Assembly: GCA_958454405.1 (NCBI GenBank)
Contig: CAUEBO010000034.1
Span: 1 to 29,447, forward strand
DNA: 29,447 nucleotides
Source of the DNA: an uncultured Eggerthellaceae bacterium
GTDB lineage: Bacteria; Actinomycetota; Coriobacteriia; Coriobacteriales; Eggerthellaceae
Reading direction: 5' to 3'
The notes under the pieces are model-generated. The model was not told the origin of the DNA. It did no database searches and was given only the letters and a program-made list of their open reading frames with translations. Below, one piece after another: positions 29,148 through 29,447 of the stretch. The translations under genes and the position numbers were made by a program. The number at the start of each line of letters is the position of its first letter. The stretch's first letter is position 1.

Positions 29148-29447
29148 ATGGCGCAGTACACACCGGAATACCAGCCGACCGGCGACGAGGTCGCCGTCAT
29201 CAAGACGTCGAAGGGCACGATCCGCGTGCAGTTGGCCGGCAAGGACGCTCCCATCCATGTGGGCAACTTCGTCGAGCTGGCCCGCAAAGGCTTCTACGAC
29301 GACCTGAAGTTCCACCGACACGTTCCCGGCTTCGTCATCCAGGGCGGATGCCCGAACACGCGCGGGCTGTCCTCGGAAGAGGTCGCGCAGAAGGCCGGCA
29401 ACCCCTTCGCGGGGCTCGGCACGGGCGGCCCGGGCTATTCCATCAAG
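29148..29447 (+). CDS. Cyclophilin-type peptidyl-prolyl cis-trans isomerase (3' end outside window)
   Basis: The first 100 residues are present and the frame runs off the right edge. After a short N-terminal extension come VAVIKTSKGTIRVQL, VGNFVELARKGFYDD and FHRHVPGFVIQGG, the active-site signature of cyclophilins with the catalytic arginine in FHR. These enzymes speed proline isomerisation during folding. No signal peptide is seen, so it is probably cytoplasmic. AGAAGGAG lies about 8 nt before the ATG. Confidence 0.95.
   Translation, partial: MAQYTPEYQPTGDEVAVIKTSKGTIRVQLAGKDAPIHVGNFVELARKGFYDDLKFHRHVPGFVIQGGCPNTRGLSSEEVAQKAGNPFAGLGTGGPGYSIK

Noticed and set aside
1..29447. CRISPR array or insertion sequence
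   Set aside because: No regularly spaced identical repeats and no transposase or Cas motif were found on either strand.

Overview
The window looks like chromosomal DNA of a high-GC anaerobic actinobacterium of the Coriobacteriia, most likely the Eggerthellaceae (Eggerthella/Gordonibacter-like). This is an inference from three things: the strong GC bias, a LuxR regulator with an N-terminal multi-helix membrane domain divergent from a Tat-exported flavoprotein reductase (a pairing typical of that family), and a gene mix with no respiratory or sporulation genes. No phage, IS element or CRISPR array was seen.

Layout. 1-823 is the end of the infC-rpmI-rplT translation operon, closed by a hairpin. 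932-4945 holds a small NifX/NifB-type protein divergent from a large fused GlpA/GlpB-like flavoprotein with a BFD [2Fe-2S] domain, followed by its DUF1667 partner. 4983-8292 is the LuxR regulator and Tat flavoprotein pair. 8417-11594 carries a DEAD-box RNA helicase and an MGDG-synthase/MurG-type glycolipid glycosyltransferase, both on the minus strand. 11839-12404 contains tRNA-Glu with promoter and terminator, then about 450 bp without genes that holds a perfect 30-bp inverted repeat inside a larger decayed palindrome.

12404-19940 contains an EamA-type transporter divergent from addB-addA, the two subunits of the recombination helicase-nuclease. The addA stop codon lies inside a rho-independent terminator. 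19941-20257 is an AT-rich intergenic stretch. 20258-24195 is an envelope and signalling group: a GT2 polyprenyl-phosphate-type glycosyltransferase, a hybrid histidine kinase and a GtrA flippase-like protein. tRNA-Arg(CCG) follows on the minus strand, then an RlmD/TrmA-family RNA methyltransferase that lacks the usual Fe-S cysteines. 25871-28803 groups a MaoC dehydratase, a LysR regulator, a PanE-like reductase and a VOC protein. The window ends inside a cyclophilin-type peptidyl-prolyl isomerase.

Several genes lack a Shine-Dalgarno sequence and have a TAnnnT -10 element 6-7 nt before the ATG, which suggests leaderless transcripts (glycosyltransferase, EamA transporter, addB and possibly the fused flavoprotein). 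The points most worth a second look are the 12211-12355 palindrome, the fused flavoprotein with its partner, the cysteine-free RlmD-like enzyme, the Walker-less AddB and the dyad between maoC and lysR. I did not find a convincing wholly new system.
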